NCBI RefSeq assembly: GCF_000090795.2 | Contig: NW_003546696.1 | Location: 2,239 to 66,238 of the forward strand | Length of the DNA: 64,000 nt | Source of the DNA: Amphimedon queenslandica | Lineage: Eukaryota; Porifera; Demospongiae; Haplosclerida; Niphatidae | Direction: 5' to 3' | Part shown: positions 11,274 to 21,827 of the stretch, in pieces | Position numbering within the stretch: the first letter of the stretch is position 1 | Layout: the number at the start of each line of letters is the position of its first letter | Notes under the pieces: model-generated | What the model saw: the letters and a program-made list of their open reading frames with translations, nothing else | The model's database searches: none | Told to the model about the DNA's origin: nothing | Program-made: the position numbers and the translations under genes

Positions 11274-11453
11274 CTGTCAATGAAAAACACACTTTAAATA
11301 TTATTATTATTATGAGAAGCAATACCTGGGAATTATTTTTAGCACTTTTTGAAATTTAATTTTTTTAATTCAAAGAAAAACTTATTAATTACAATTCATC
11401 AATCCTTATTATTTGTAAGTGAATGTGTGCACTTCAGCAAGACCAGCAGCAGG

Positions 11454-11788
11454 TCATATCTGTATCTCATTTTTATCGTTAATAGTGAAAGGTATTTTAA
11501 CCAGAAACGTGGGATATTCTGTATACTTGTTATAGCCCAACACTACCAGCCTATAGTTCACTGCAGTCGTTAAGTTCACATCATAACTTTCAACTGGAGG
11601 CAGCGACTTGTAATGAACCAATCCAGCAAATTTAATATAAACGTCAATATGATACCACTTATGAAGTTTAGATATGAGGACACTGTAGTAAGTAGTGTTC
11701 CTATCATAAGTGATGTAAGTGTATTGAGCTGTCAAAGATCCTGGAGTGTAGCTTAGCAGCTTTCCCTCTATCTTGTCATTAACAGGAT
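11454..11788 (-). CDS. Alternative terminal exon T4 of the Ig gene
   Basis: Acceptor TTCTTTGACAG, phase-1 entry, reading DPVNDKIEGKLLSYTPGSLT and ending KNEIQI with a stop at 11454. Same domain as T5, T3, T2 and T1, but shorter at the C terminus because its stop falls earlier. Confidence 0.68.
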
Positions 11789-12081
11789 CTGTCAAAGAAA
11801 AAGAGTAAACTACATATACAGGAAGAATATTGCATGGGAATTATTTGGGGCACTTTAAAAATTTCAGCTCAAGGAAAATCTTGTTCCATTTCTACTAGTC
11901 AATAATGTATGTTCCTTGTTTCCTTTATACCATGTCTTAATATAAATATAAGATATTAGTGCTTTTGCCTTCATGAGAATTATTAATTTTTATTACAATT
12001 TTAAATATTAGATCTATTTCCAAAAAAATCCTAACGATGTATTAGGAACTAGAGCTATTAATTTGTTAGTCAGTAGTTGAG

Positions 12082-12458
12082 TCAATCTCTTCCTTTACAA
12101 GAATCTTCATTAGCTAATCCATGCCTGTATAATATCTCATTTTCCTCATTAATAGAGAAACAGAATAGAATGACGTTGATTTCATATTTCATGTACTTGT
12201 TGATGGCTGCTACCATGAAGTAATATTTCATTGTAGTCGTTAGTGTCACATTAAAGCTATCAAATGAAGGTAATGCTGTGTTATAATGTGCTCTCACTGC
12301 AACAAATGATTGAAAAACGTTAATTCCGAAGTGAGCTTTTAGTAGTATAACCATGTAGCGATATATACTTTCGTCATGAGGAGTGAGATAAGTGTAGTTA
12401 ACTGTAAATATTCCTGTACTGTAGCTCAGGTTTCCTATTACTGTTTCATTTACAGGAT
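12082..12458 (-). CDS. Alternative terminal exon T3 of the Ig gene
   Basis: Acceptor TTTCATTGACAG, phase-1 entry, reading DPVNETVIGNLSYSTGIFT and ending at a stop at 12082 after an ANEDSCKGRD tail. It contains several NxT/NxS sites. The C-terminal ESC/DSC cysteine is shared with T5 but absent from T1, T2 and T4. Confidence 0.68.
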
Positions 12459-12615
12459 CTGTCAATGAAAGTACAATTTTAAAGCAATACTAATTGTAAA
12501 CAAATTTTATCTGGGAATTATTTTTAGCACTGCGTGGCAATTATTTCAAAGAAAAATCATAATAATCAGTAATTATTATTTTGTTAGTCACTAGTTAATC
12601 CTTTCATTTGCAAGA

Positions 12616-12941
12616 TTATGCATTGTCTTTATACACTATGTTGTTTTCTTCATCAATAGTAAAACGTATTGTCACTACCTGAACATCATGCTTCATGTAC
12701 TTGTTAATAGCCATTACCAAAAACAAGTATTTTATTGTAGTCGTTAATGTCACATTAAAGGTTTCAACTGGAGGCAATATATTATGATGCATTCTCACAG
12801 CAACAAACGATTGAAAATCATGTACCAGGAAAACACGATAGTATGGTATGCTTTCATCATGAGGAGTAAGGTAAGTGTAGTTAGCTATTAATATTCCTGG
12901 ACTGTAGCTCAGGTTTCCTTGTACTGTTTCATTCACAGGAT
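12616..12941 (-). CDS. Alternative terminal exon T2 of the Ig gene
   Basis: Acceptor TCCTTGACAG, phase-1 entry, reading DPVNETVQGNLSYSPGILIA and ending NNIVYKDNA with a stop at 12616. Very similar to T1, pointing to recent tandem duplication; the introns between T1, T2 and T3 also share sequence. Confidence 0.68.
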
Positions 12942-13125
12942 CTGTCAAGGAAAGTACAATTTGAAAGGAGTACGCAGTACTAATTATAAAAGAGTTTAAT
13001 CTGGGAATTATTTGTAGCACTGACAATTATTTCAAAGAAAAATTATAACAATCTAGATCTATCAGTAATTATCATTTTGTTAGTCACTAGTTAATCCTTT
13101 CATTTGAAAGATTCTGCACATGTCT

Positions 13126-13457
13126 TTATACTATCTCATTTTCTTCATTTAAAGTAAAACGTATTGTCACTAACTGAACATCATGCTTCATGTACTTGTT
13201 GATAGCCATTACCAAAAACAAGTATTTCATTGTAGTCGTTAATGTCACATTAAAGCTCTCAACTGGAGGTAATGTTGTATTACGATGCATTCTCCCAGCA
13301 ACAATTGATGCAAAATAGGTAAATCCAGGGTAAGTTTGAAACAGGAATACACGGTAGTGTGGTATGCTTTCATCATGAGGAGTAAGATAAGTGTAGTTAG
13401 CTGCGAGTACTCCTGGAGTGTAGCTCAAGTTTGCTAGTACCGTTTCATTTACAGGAT
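13126..13457 (-). CDS. Alternative terminal exon T1 of the Ig gene
   Basis: Acceptor TCTCCTTGACAG, phase-1 entry, reading DPVNETVLANLSYTPGVLAA and ending NEENEIV with a stop at 13126. Joined to the core exons it would give a protein of about 436 residues. Confidence 0.7.
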
Positions 13458-13596
13458 CTGTCAAGGAGAGATAGATTATCATGCAGCAAGAGCTAATAAA
13501 GCTAAGATATAGACTAGCCTGAGAATTATTTCCAAAGCTTTATGATACTGTGGAGGTAAATATTGAGAATTAAAAGCTACATAGCATTTAACATTC

Positions 13597-13718
13597 TTAA
13601 GCTGCTATTACTAAGTAACCATAGACATTAATGTTGTGTGGAGTGTTGTATGCAAATTGGAAACGAAAGCAGTTGTCATTGTATTCAATATCAGCCGTGA
13701 TTGTTGCATTAGGAGGAC
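13597..13718 (-). CDS. Short alternative terminal exon T0 of the Ig gene (truncated domain)
   Basis: Acceptor AAATGCACAG, phase-1 entry, reading PPNATITADIEYNDNCFRF and stopping at 13597 after VIAA. It aligns with the first third of the T1-T5 domain and then terminates. It is either a short-isoform exon or a decayed copy. It is the first acceptor met after the core, so how it is skipped matters. Confidence 0.55.
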
Positions 13719-13982
13719 CTGTGCATTTAAAAGAGAGACAATCATTTTTGGGCTTTTAACCAGCAGTACAGTCAGTAACTTAGAGAACTTCCTTTCTTGT
13801 GTTATAATTATTATTATTCTTACACTTACTTTACACACAGAGGTGCTCACAAGCTAAGCTTGAACAAGGTTTCACAATTTAATGCCAGTTTTTCGAAAAA
13901 GTGCAGAAATAATTCCCACAACAAAACATTTTAACCATACTCTAAGACATATTCAACCATACATTACTATTGCAAGACTTAC

Positions 13983-15169
13983 AGCCAATATCCAGTATGT
14001 ACCACTGTGTAACACTCCCATAAGCATTTCTAGCAGTACAGTTGTAGTACCCACTGTTGGGGATAACCAAAGTATGAAACTTGATAAGATTTTGAGTAGG
14101 GAGCCAGTGAACGTTAGAGGTGTAATTAGCTGTAGTACTAAACGTTATCGTAGATGGAGGGTTTGTCTTCTCCTGCAAGGCACAGCTCAGGGTGATATTC
14201 TGATTGACCAACTGTGAGTAAGTTCCATTAGTATAGCGAAATCTTGGCCCAACTACAAAAGGAAAGTAAATATTAATATATATAACCTCTTCTTTATTGA
14301 TGCAAAGTGGATCATTTAACTCACAGTATGCAACAAGTTGAAATGTTAAGGTGCTATTCCCAACAGTATTCTTCATTATAATCTCATACATACCAGCATT
14401 GGTCCGCCTTACATTAGAGAAGTTTAGCTTAACATTGCTACCGGTGACATTGACATTAGGATATGGTGCAGCACTACTGATAATATGCACATCATTGGAT
14501 GTCATGGGAGGATTAGCTTCTACATTGAATGATAGCCAAAGAGAGTCTCCTTCATCAGCAAATAGTTGGATATTATCACTATCAGCAAGGCGCAAAGTTT
14601 TAGAGGTGTTATTTCTAATGTCACTGATAATCGGTCCATCTAAAATGACATAATAATATAAAGCAGGGAATGGTTTTAAAACTTACATAGTAGATTGAGT
14701 TCCACAGATCCAGCAAGATTGGAGCAAGTGAATCTGAGGCCATGTTCACCACGATGGGATGGAGTGTACTGGTAAAGAAAGTTGACTAGTTCACCGGAAT
14801 TTGTTGTGCTCTTAAGCCCAAGGCAGACGGTTCCAAACTTTTTACCATTCTTAATGTCATCATGACAGATGCGAGGCTTTTGAATGTATGGTAGCATGTA
14901 AGAAGGATAGGCACAAAATATAGTCAGCTTGTCTCCTATTTTAACAGAACTGTCTGAAGGTGAGGAGGTGACTTCACCATCAGGAATTACCAACTGATAC
15001 CCCTGTCCTACTCAAACAAGAATAGCATTTATTAAATTTTGAAAATGAAAATTTCATATGAGACATAAAAGTTGTACTCAGTTTAGAATATCTTACTTTT
15101 GTTTTTACTGCAAGAGACAGCAGTCAGAGCACATAATGCAGTCACAAATATCAAACAGGATTTAGCCAT
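13983..15169 (-). CDS. Secreted Ig-domain protein, constitutive exons
   Basis: Four exons, all joined in phase 1, as usual for shuffled Ig/FN3 domains: 15097-15169 (signal peptide MAKSCLIFVTALCALTAVSC), 14687-15007, 14325-14639 and 13983-14252. They encode three Ig-like domains. The second and third show the YxCxA-type end (GYYNCTARNAYG; AGMYEIIMKN lacks the Cys). The first has FCAYPSY and RFTCSNLAGS. Several N-glycosylation sites are present and no membrane segment was found in the core. The last exon ends in phase 1 (GGC T) before GTAAGT and could splice to any of six downstream exons. Likely a secreted recognition or adhesion protein; ligand unknown. Confidence 0.78.
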
Positions 15170-15554
15170 TGATGAGGAATATGAGCTAGCTATTGCAGCA
15201 CGGGATTAACAATCAAGGAGCTAGTATTGAAGCAAATGCTAGAAAATAGGGAAGCCTTTCTTTGTCTCCAACCAAATCTGAAACTGAATTGCATGTGATG
15301 AACATGTGACTAAGTTTTGCATCATCAGAGGGTCAGGGTTGCTGTGAAGTACAATACTTCACACTTTGTGCTTGATCTTAGCATCATAGTACAGTTGCAC
15401 CTCAAGTAGCTAACGTGTGACATATTTCCTAGTAATCCCCACTGGTGTCTGCAGTAGTATGGCTGCAGTTCTTGGAAGAGGCATATTAGCATTAATAGTA
15501 TTATCAATAATGATAAAGAATTAATAAGGAATTAATTGATAATAAATTCAGTTG
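15170..15554. other. Ig-gene promoter side and THOC6 3' flank
   Basis: About 385 bp between the Ig-gene start and the THOC6 stop. No conserved coding frame. It must hold the Ig-gene promoter and, in its last part, the 3' UTR of THOC6. Confidence 0.4.
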
Positions 15555-18074
15555 CTATAAGGAAAGAGTGAATGCTTTGTATCCTAAATGTGTGAAAATG
15601 TCAATGTTTGGTGAATCTCCACTAACTGCAAGCACCTAAAAAAATAAAATTTCATCAACGTGGCATTTTCTTAAGGAGAGGATATTTTTTATTAATTGCA
15701 TTTTTGTGATATGTAAACGTGCAGTGCATGAAAGAGGGAGCATTTCAATGACCGTAACTTGAAAAATTGAAGTCGGAATCAGCTCAAACTTTCTACACAG
15801 TATAAGTACATCAATATCTATCAGAAAATGTAATAAAAATTTGAGGTGATTTTGGAGCCATTTTTTGGAAAAAACCATGGGCTATAGCCTTAGGTATTTT
15901 TCAGATTTTTGGCGTTTTCTTAAAATGGCTGTAACTTGAAAAATTGAAGTCGGAATCAGCTCAAACTTTCTACACAGCATAAGGACATCAATATGTATCA
16001 GAAAATGTAATAAAAATTGGGAGTCATTTCGGAGCCATTTTTTGGAAAAAACCATGGGCTATAGCCTTGGGTATTTTTCAGATTTTTGGCGTTTTATTAA
16101 AATGGCCATAACTTGAAAAATTGAAGTCGGAATCAGCTCAAACTTGCTACATAGCATAAGGACATCAATATGCATCAGAAAATGTAATAAAAAATTTTTC
16201 AGAAAAATACCTCATGCTGTGAAGACCCTCCTGTATTATGAGCGATTGAGAGAACATGAGATATGGTGCTGCTGACTGGTACACTTCTGACAGCTTCACC
16301 ATTGACCTTCCAATGGCGGACCACACTCTCTGAGCCAGCACTCAATATCTTAAAATAAAACAAGAAAATTATAAAATTATTTATTTATAAGTTGTACAAT
16401 ATACATGTACATGCATGCATACAGTATCTTAATGGCAGAATATTCAATGTAAATACACCAGTATCCTTATCAATACCTGTCCAGCTGCAAATTTCAAAAC
16501 CGTAGTACTGACATTCTTTGGTACATCGAATTCAACTATTCGACTTAGAGATCCCATCTTGTATAAGGTGGGAGGAGTCAACCCACCCACCACCTAAATG
16601 AAATGTAATTATGATCGAGTATTAGTAAAGTATTATGTACCATCCATTCTCCTGAACTATCAATGGCTACTGAACTAATCCATGCATCTTTATTACCACC
16701 CTATAATAATAATAATAATTGTTTTGTTTTTGTCGGTGTTTCCATAATAATAATAATAATAATTATTATTATTTATAATAATAATAATAATAATAATAAT
16801 GATGATGATGAAATACCTTTCTTTTAATAGTATTAACTGCTTCCTTAGAAGCCGTAGGGTCTGAAATAATACAGTATTAACATTAAGGGAGCTATTGTAA
16901 TCCAAATTACCCCAAATTTTAACAGAACCATCTTCAGACCCAGTGACAAATTGGTTTGTACCGGGTCTGAGACACACACTATGTATGTACTTGGTATGCC
17001 CACTGTATATGTCCTAATAAGCATATGTTACTAAAAATAGAAAACTAAATATAGAACAACATACTTTAACGAGTGCTTTAGTACAGTCCAAGCAATACAC
17101 ATTCCAGCCACAGGCAACATATAAATTATTATTCTAAAAATAGTAACAATAAAATAATTAAAAACTTTAAATATACAATATGCATATAATTAAGATTTTG
17201 ATCTCTCTTTCTTTTTCTAATTATTTTTGGACTACTTTTTCATCATAAACAAGGTCGTTGACATCATGAAAATCATTTAAACTAATAAAAAATAAAAAAT
17301 AAAACAGAATATTAATTTTTAAAACGGACGGTGAACTAGGGAGCGTCACATGACAAAAAGGTTTTTCTAACTCAGTGGAAGAAGACTATTCAATAAAGAG
17401 AGGAAGAGAGAGAGAGAGTTCAGAAAACAAAAAGAAGAAGAGGAGGAGAAAGATGAATTTGTCAAAATCAAACCTGCCCTGCTATTTGTACTACTAAACT
17501 TACATTTGGTTTAGTTATATTGTTCCAATGCCAAAACCTAACGCCTTCAGTTCCACCACTAAACAAATACTCTGTACTTGAAGACAGACAATACAGAGAC
17601 GATTTATCACCTAATAATAATAATAATAATAACAATAATAATAACTAATAATAATAATTAATAATAATAATAATAAATAATAATACACATGTAATTAACC
17701 TCTCCATTTATTAATGTGTTTTTGCGTTGCGCCTGCTGCTGAAGGTTCTAGAGCTTTAGCGACGCTAAAATAAAATAAAATATTATAATCATAAATTAGG
17801 ATTTGTGCTGCACTGCATACAGACCTAAAGAGAGTGATGTATCCGTAATTGTCACAGCAGGCCAGAAATTTACCACAAGACGAGAAATGAAGGTCGTAAA
17901 TGAAAGTGTAAAATTTTTCTAAACTTGTAAGATCCTTAAAAAAATAGTAAAGATACAGTAGTATAGTAATTATTTTAATTCAAGGTATTAAAATACAGAC
18001 TTTAGATACATATTATAATCTCCTCCCAACAAAAATAACAAACAACAAAATTATCTTGCATTAAAAATTACCAT
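15555..18074 (-). CDS. THOC6: THO complex subunit 6 homologue (WD40 protein)
   Basis: THOC6 is a WD40 propeller of the THO/TREX complex, coupling transcription to mRNA export in the nucleus. The exons read from the minus strand match the human protein end to end. They include SSCGKFLACCDNYGYITLF near the N terminus, GHTKYIHSVCLRPG and SGSEDG-type blades (TGSEDGSVKIW), SSVAIDSSGEWMVVGG, ILSAGSESVVRHWKVNGE, and the hallmark C terminus DIFTHLGYKAFTLSL. The start ATG (18074) sits alone on its exon, followed at once by GTAATT; it joins DLTSLEKF at 17934. The last exon is 15555-15635. One intron (15636-16210) is filled with the dispersed repeat. It is head to head with the methyltransferase gene at 18321. 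Confidence 0.9.
15690..16205. repeat. Dispersed repeat, three tandem units in the THOC6 intron
   Basis: Three copies of a roughly 180-bp unit sharing AAAATTGAAGTCGGAATCAG, CAAACTTTCTACA and GGAAAAAACCATGGGCTATAG. This is a second subtype of the same family as at 9860 and is closest to the block at 33215. Confidence 0.75.
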
Positions 18075-18320
18075 TTTACAAAGAGGCTTCTATTCTAAGA
18101 TATTCTAGCTGAACAGATCCTGAAGAGTGAAGAGCATGCCGACTTGCCAAGCAGAGTGGGCATGTGCTAGAGGAGTGGCTTCAAGCAAGCAACCTGATCT
18201 GACCCTGCTGTAGCTCAAGCATTTAAAGCAAGTTCACTTTACTTTCTTGCTGTCCTATGAGCCACAGATTGTCTCTTCTCTTTTAGATTTAACTGCAAAA
18301 GATTAAGCATTTTAAGGAGC
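18075..18320. promoter_or_regulatory. Putative shared promoter, THOC6 and BHMT copy 1
   Basis: 246 bp between divergent start codons. No TATA box was picked out. A bidirectional promoter is inferred from the spacing alone. Confidence 0.4.
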
Positions 18321-19700
18321 ATGACTTCTACAAGACTCTTCAATAACTCATTAGCTGGATTCTTAAAAGCTAGCAGAACCTTCACAAAAAGTTATAAATT
18401 TACTTTTCCTCCTCTCTTTTTATTTTTTTTTAAATCAGGTGCAGGTAGTACAAGCCTTTTAACAAGTAGAAGCTACAGTTTAAACAAGAGCCGAGGACTA
18501 CAGGAAAGGCTGAATGCTGGAGAGAGCATTCTCTGTGCTGAGGGATATCTCCTTGCTCTGAGTCGTCGAGGGTACATCACACACGGGGTGTGGGTCCCTG
18601 AATTCATATTAGATGACCCTGCAGTACTGAAGAGCGTCCATTACGAGATGGCACATGCTGGATCTGATGTCATGGAAGCATTCCAGGTAGATGCTTGAGA
18701 ATTTATCACATTAATTTCTATTTAATGTTGATTATATACAGCAAGCAGATTGCATGCTTTGTTTTAGTGCTATGCTAACATAGCCTCATGGATAGTAACA
18801 TTGTTGTATTTCAGTTATTTTTTAGTGGTTACTTTTGTTGTGATACCTCTAATCTCTTTGTTCTCTTTTGTTATGTAGTACTACACTCACAGAGAGAAGA
18901 TGAGAGAGATAGGGAGGGAGGACGATCTTGAGAAAATTAACCGAATCGCTTTGAAAATTGCACGTGAAGTAGCAGAAGAGAAGAGCCTCCTTTTTGCCGG
19001 AGGGATTTCGAATACAAACATTTACGTAAAGGGGGAGACAGAGGAGAGAGTGAGAGCCATGTTTGAGGAGCAAGTTCGCTGGAGCAAAGAAGAAGGAGTT
19101 GACTACATGATTGGGGAAACATTCTCTTTCCTTGGAGAAGCACAAATCGCTTTAGAAGTAATACAGAGTTTTGACCTACCTGCTGTAATAACACTTACAG
19201 TCTATACTACTAGAGGAGAGGATGGAGTAGTAAGAACACGCGATGGTGTCCCAATAGGAGAAGCATGCAAGGATCTGATAGATAGAGGAGTAACAATAAC
19301 TGGAGTGAACTGCACCCGTGGGCCTGAAATGACACTAGAGCTTGTCAACGATATCGTTCAAGTTTGTCCTCCCGAAAAGATTGGAGCACTACCCATTGCA
19401 TATCGTACAACTTCTAAAGAACCTGGCTTCATGGATCTGACGGATTCTATCTGTCCTGCAAATAATCCAGTTTATCCAAGGGGCATGGAGCCATTCTGTG
19501 TCTCACCGGCTGAAATAGAATCATTCACAAAGTCCTGCACCAGTCTTGGTATGAAGTACTTGGGTATTTGCTGTGGGAACTCTGGGGAGCTCACCCGTAC
19601 AATGGCTGAGACTATGGGTCGTAGGCCACCAGCTAGTCGGTACTTAGATGATACTCAGTTTGGGTTGCTAAATAAGTTAAAAATGAGTGGACAATTATAA
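18321..19700 (+). CDS. BHMT: Betaine-homocysteine S-methyltransferase, copy 1
   Basis: Transfers a methyl group from betaine to homocysteine, giving methionine and dimethylglycine; zinc-dependent. Exons 18321-18686 and 18879-19700 join in phase 0. Seen: ERLNAGES at the N terminus of the barrel and the zinc ligands in GVNC and GICCGN. The dimer tail of vertebrate BHMT is shorter here. Copy 1 has an N-terminal extension of about 55 residues rich in Ser, Arg and Leu that could be a mitochondrial presequence. A pyrimidine-rich stretch ending AAATCAG just before 18440 could instead be a 48-bp intron within it. The other copy lies 290 bp downstream. Confidence 0.9.
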
Positions 19701-19987
19701 ACTAACATTTTAATATAAAGTGTGTGTATAATAACTAGCGCAACATACTTGCAATTGTAATCAATGTGTAAAGTGTGAAGATTTTTGACAAAGTGTTTTG
19801 CAGAATTCATTGACCACAATTTAGAGCTAACCGGCATAAAGTAAAGGTGTGGCTTCAAGCCTGGTAATATTAGCTGGGACCCAGATTAGATCTATACAGC
19901 TCCAGCAAGTTTATTTTCTTGCTAACCTGGGCTATGCCAATCTCTTATTTTTTAGATCTACTCGCAAAGACTTAAACACTAAGGAGC

Positions 19988-21247
19988 ATGGCTTCTAGAA
20001 GACTCCTCAAGAGCCGAGGACTACAGGAAAGGCTGAATGCTGGAGAGAGCATTCTCTGTGCTGAGGGATATCTCCTTGCTCTGAGTCGTCGAGGGTATAT
20101 CACACACGGGGTGTGGGTCCCTGAATTCATATTAGAAGACCCTGCAGTACTGAAGAGTGTCCATTATGAAATGGCACATGCTGGGTCTGATGTCATAGAA
20201 GCATTCCAGGTAGATCTATAGCTGCATTTGAGTGGTTTCTGCATATCTAGATCTAGATTAGTTCTGTCATTTTTCAGTATTGATCACAACATGAAAAAAC
20301 CTGAGATGGGATCATGGGGATTGCATGCCTTGATTAATGTTATAGCCTTTTGCTTAATTGCAAATTAAATTGCAATTATTTTTAGTGGTTACTTTTGTTA
20401 TGATACCAAATCTCTTTGTTACCAGTACAATACTCACAGAGAGAAGATGAAGCAGATAGGGAGGGAGGACGATATTGAGAAGATTAACCGAACCGCTTTG
20501 AAAATTGCACATGAAGTAGCAGAAGAGAAGAACCTCCTGTTTGCGGGAGGGATTTCAAACACGAACCAATATGTGAAGGGAGAGACAGAAGAAAAGGTGA
20601 GAGCCATGTTTGAGGAACAAGTTCGTTGGAGCAAAGAAGAAGGAGTTGACTACATGATTGGGGAAACATTCTCTTTCCTTGGAGAAGCACAAATCGCTTT
20701 AGAAGTAATACAGAGCTTTGACCTACCTGCTGTGGTAACACTTACTGTCCATGGTGCTAAAGGAGAGGATGGAGTAGTAAGAACACGTGATGGTGTCCCA
20801 ATAGGAGAAGCATGCAAGGATCTGATAGATAGAGGAGTAACAATAACTGGAGTGAACTGCACCCGTGGACCTGAAATGACACTAGAGCTTGTCAACAATA
20901 TTGTTCAAGTTTGTCCTCCTGAAAAGATTGGAGCATTACCCATTGCATATCGTACAACTCCTAAGGAGCCTAGCTTCATGGACCTGACAGATTCTATCTG
21001 TCCTGCGAATAACCCAGTTTATCCAAGAGGTATGGAGCCATTCTGTGTCTCACCGGTTGAAATAGAATCATTCACAAAGTCCTGCACCAGTCTTGGTATG
21101 AAGTACTTGGGTATTTGCTGTGGGAACTCTGGGGAGCTCACCCGTACAATGGCTGAGACTATGGGTCGAAAACCACCGGCTAGTCGGTACTTGGATCATA
21201 CGCAGTTTGGGTTTTTAATGAAGTTAAAAATGAGTGGAGAATTATGA
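19988..21247 (+). CDS. BHMT: Betaine-homocysteine S-methyltransferase, copy 2
   Basis: Tandem duplicate of the gene at 18321, with near-identical exon 2 and the same intron position. Exons 19988-20209 and 20426-21247 give about 347 residues. The N terminus is short (MASRRLLKSRGLQERLNAGE), lacking the presequence-like extension of copy 1, so the two products may go to different compartments. Zinc ligands GVNC and GICCGN are intact. Both copies look functional. Confidence 0.9.
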
Positions 21248-21827
21248 ACTAACATATTAAAATATGTAATTGTGCATTTAGCATATTACTACAACTTTTG
21301 AAAAACCTTCAAATGTCCCTTCAAATCACTGAACAGCAGGTTATTTTTTGTGTGACATAGAAAATACACAACTTGAATCAACAAAATACAGAAAAAGATG
21401 AATACACTTTAATGCATTTATAGTTGCAATTTGTATGTTGTTAAACTGTAAATTTGATTCAATTGTATTGCCTGAGAAAACCTTAAGGACATGCCAGCTT
21501 TTGAATTTCAAACGTGAAAATAAAATTAGCAGAAAATTATTATAAACTTGGATAATATGACAAAAAAACAATAAAAGAGAGAATTAAAAAATCTAACAAT
21601 GATAATATCAATTTAAAATAAAATACTGTGAAAATAGCTAGAGTGAAAGATAGAGAGGATCGACCTAAAGACAGTCTTATCATACAAACCTGACCACCAA
21701 AACGTGGCTATAACATGATACTATAAATAGAACAGTGTTACTAAAAATAGAACACGTCGTCTATTTATAGATAACAGCTTAACAATACAAAAATTATGCT
21801 ATTATTGTTATTTTAAACAGAGAGACA
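21248..21827. other. Convergent 3' region between BHMT copy 2 and MTMR3/4
   Basis: About 580 bp, AT-rich, with short AAAAAT runs and no convincing frame. It should hold both 3' UTRs. Confidence 0.4.

Noticed and set aside
15325-15507. Small minus-strand frame between the Ig gene and THOC6
   Set aside because: Short, no family pattern and no splice connection.
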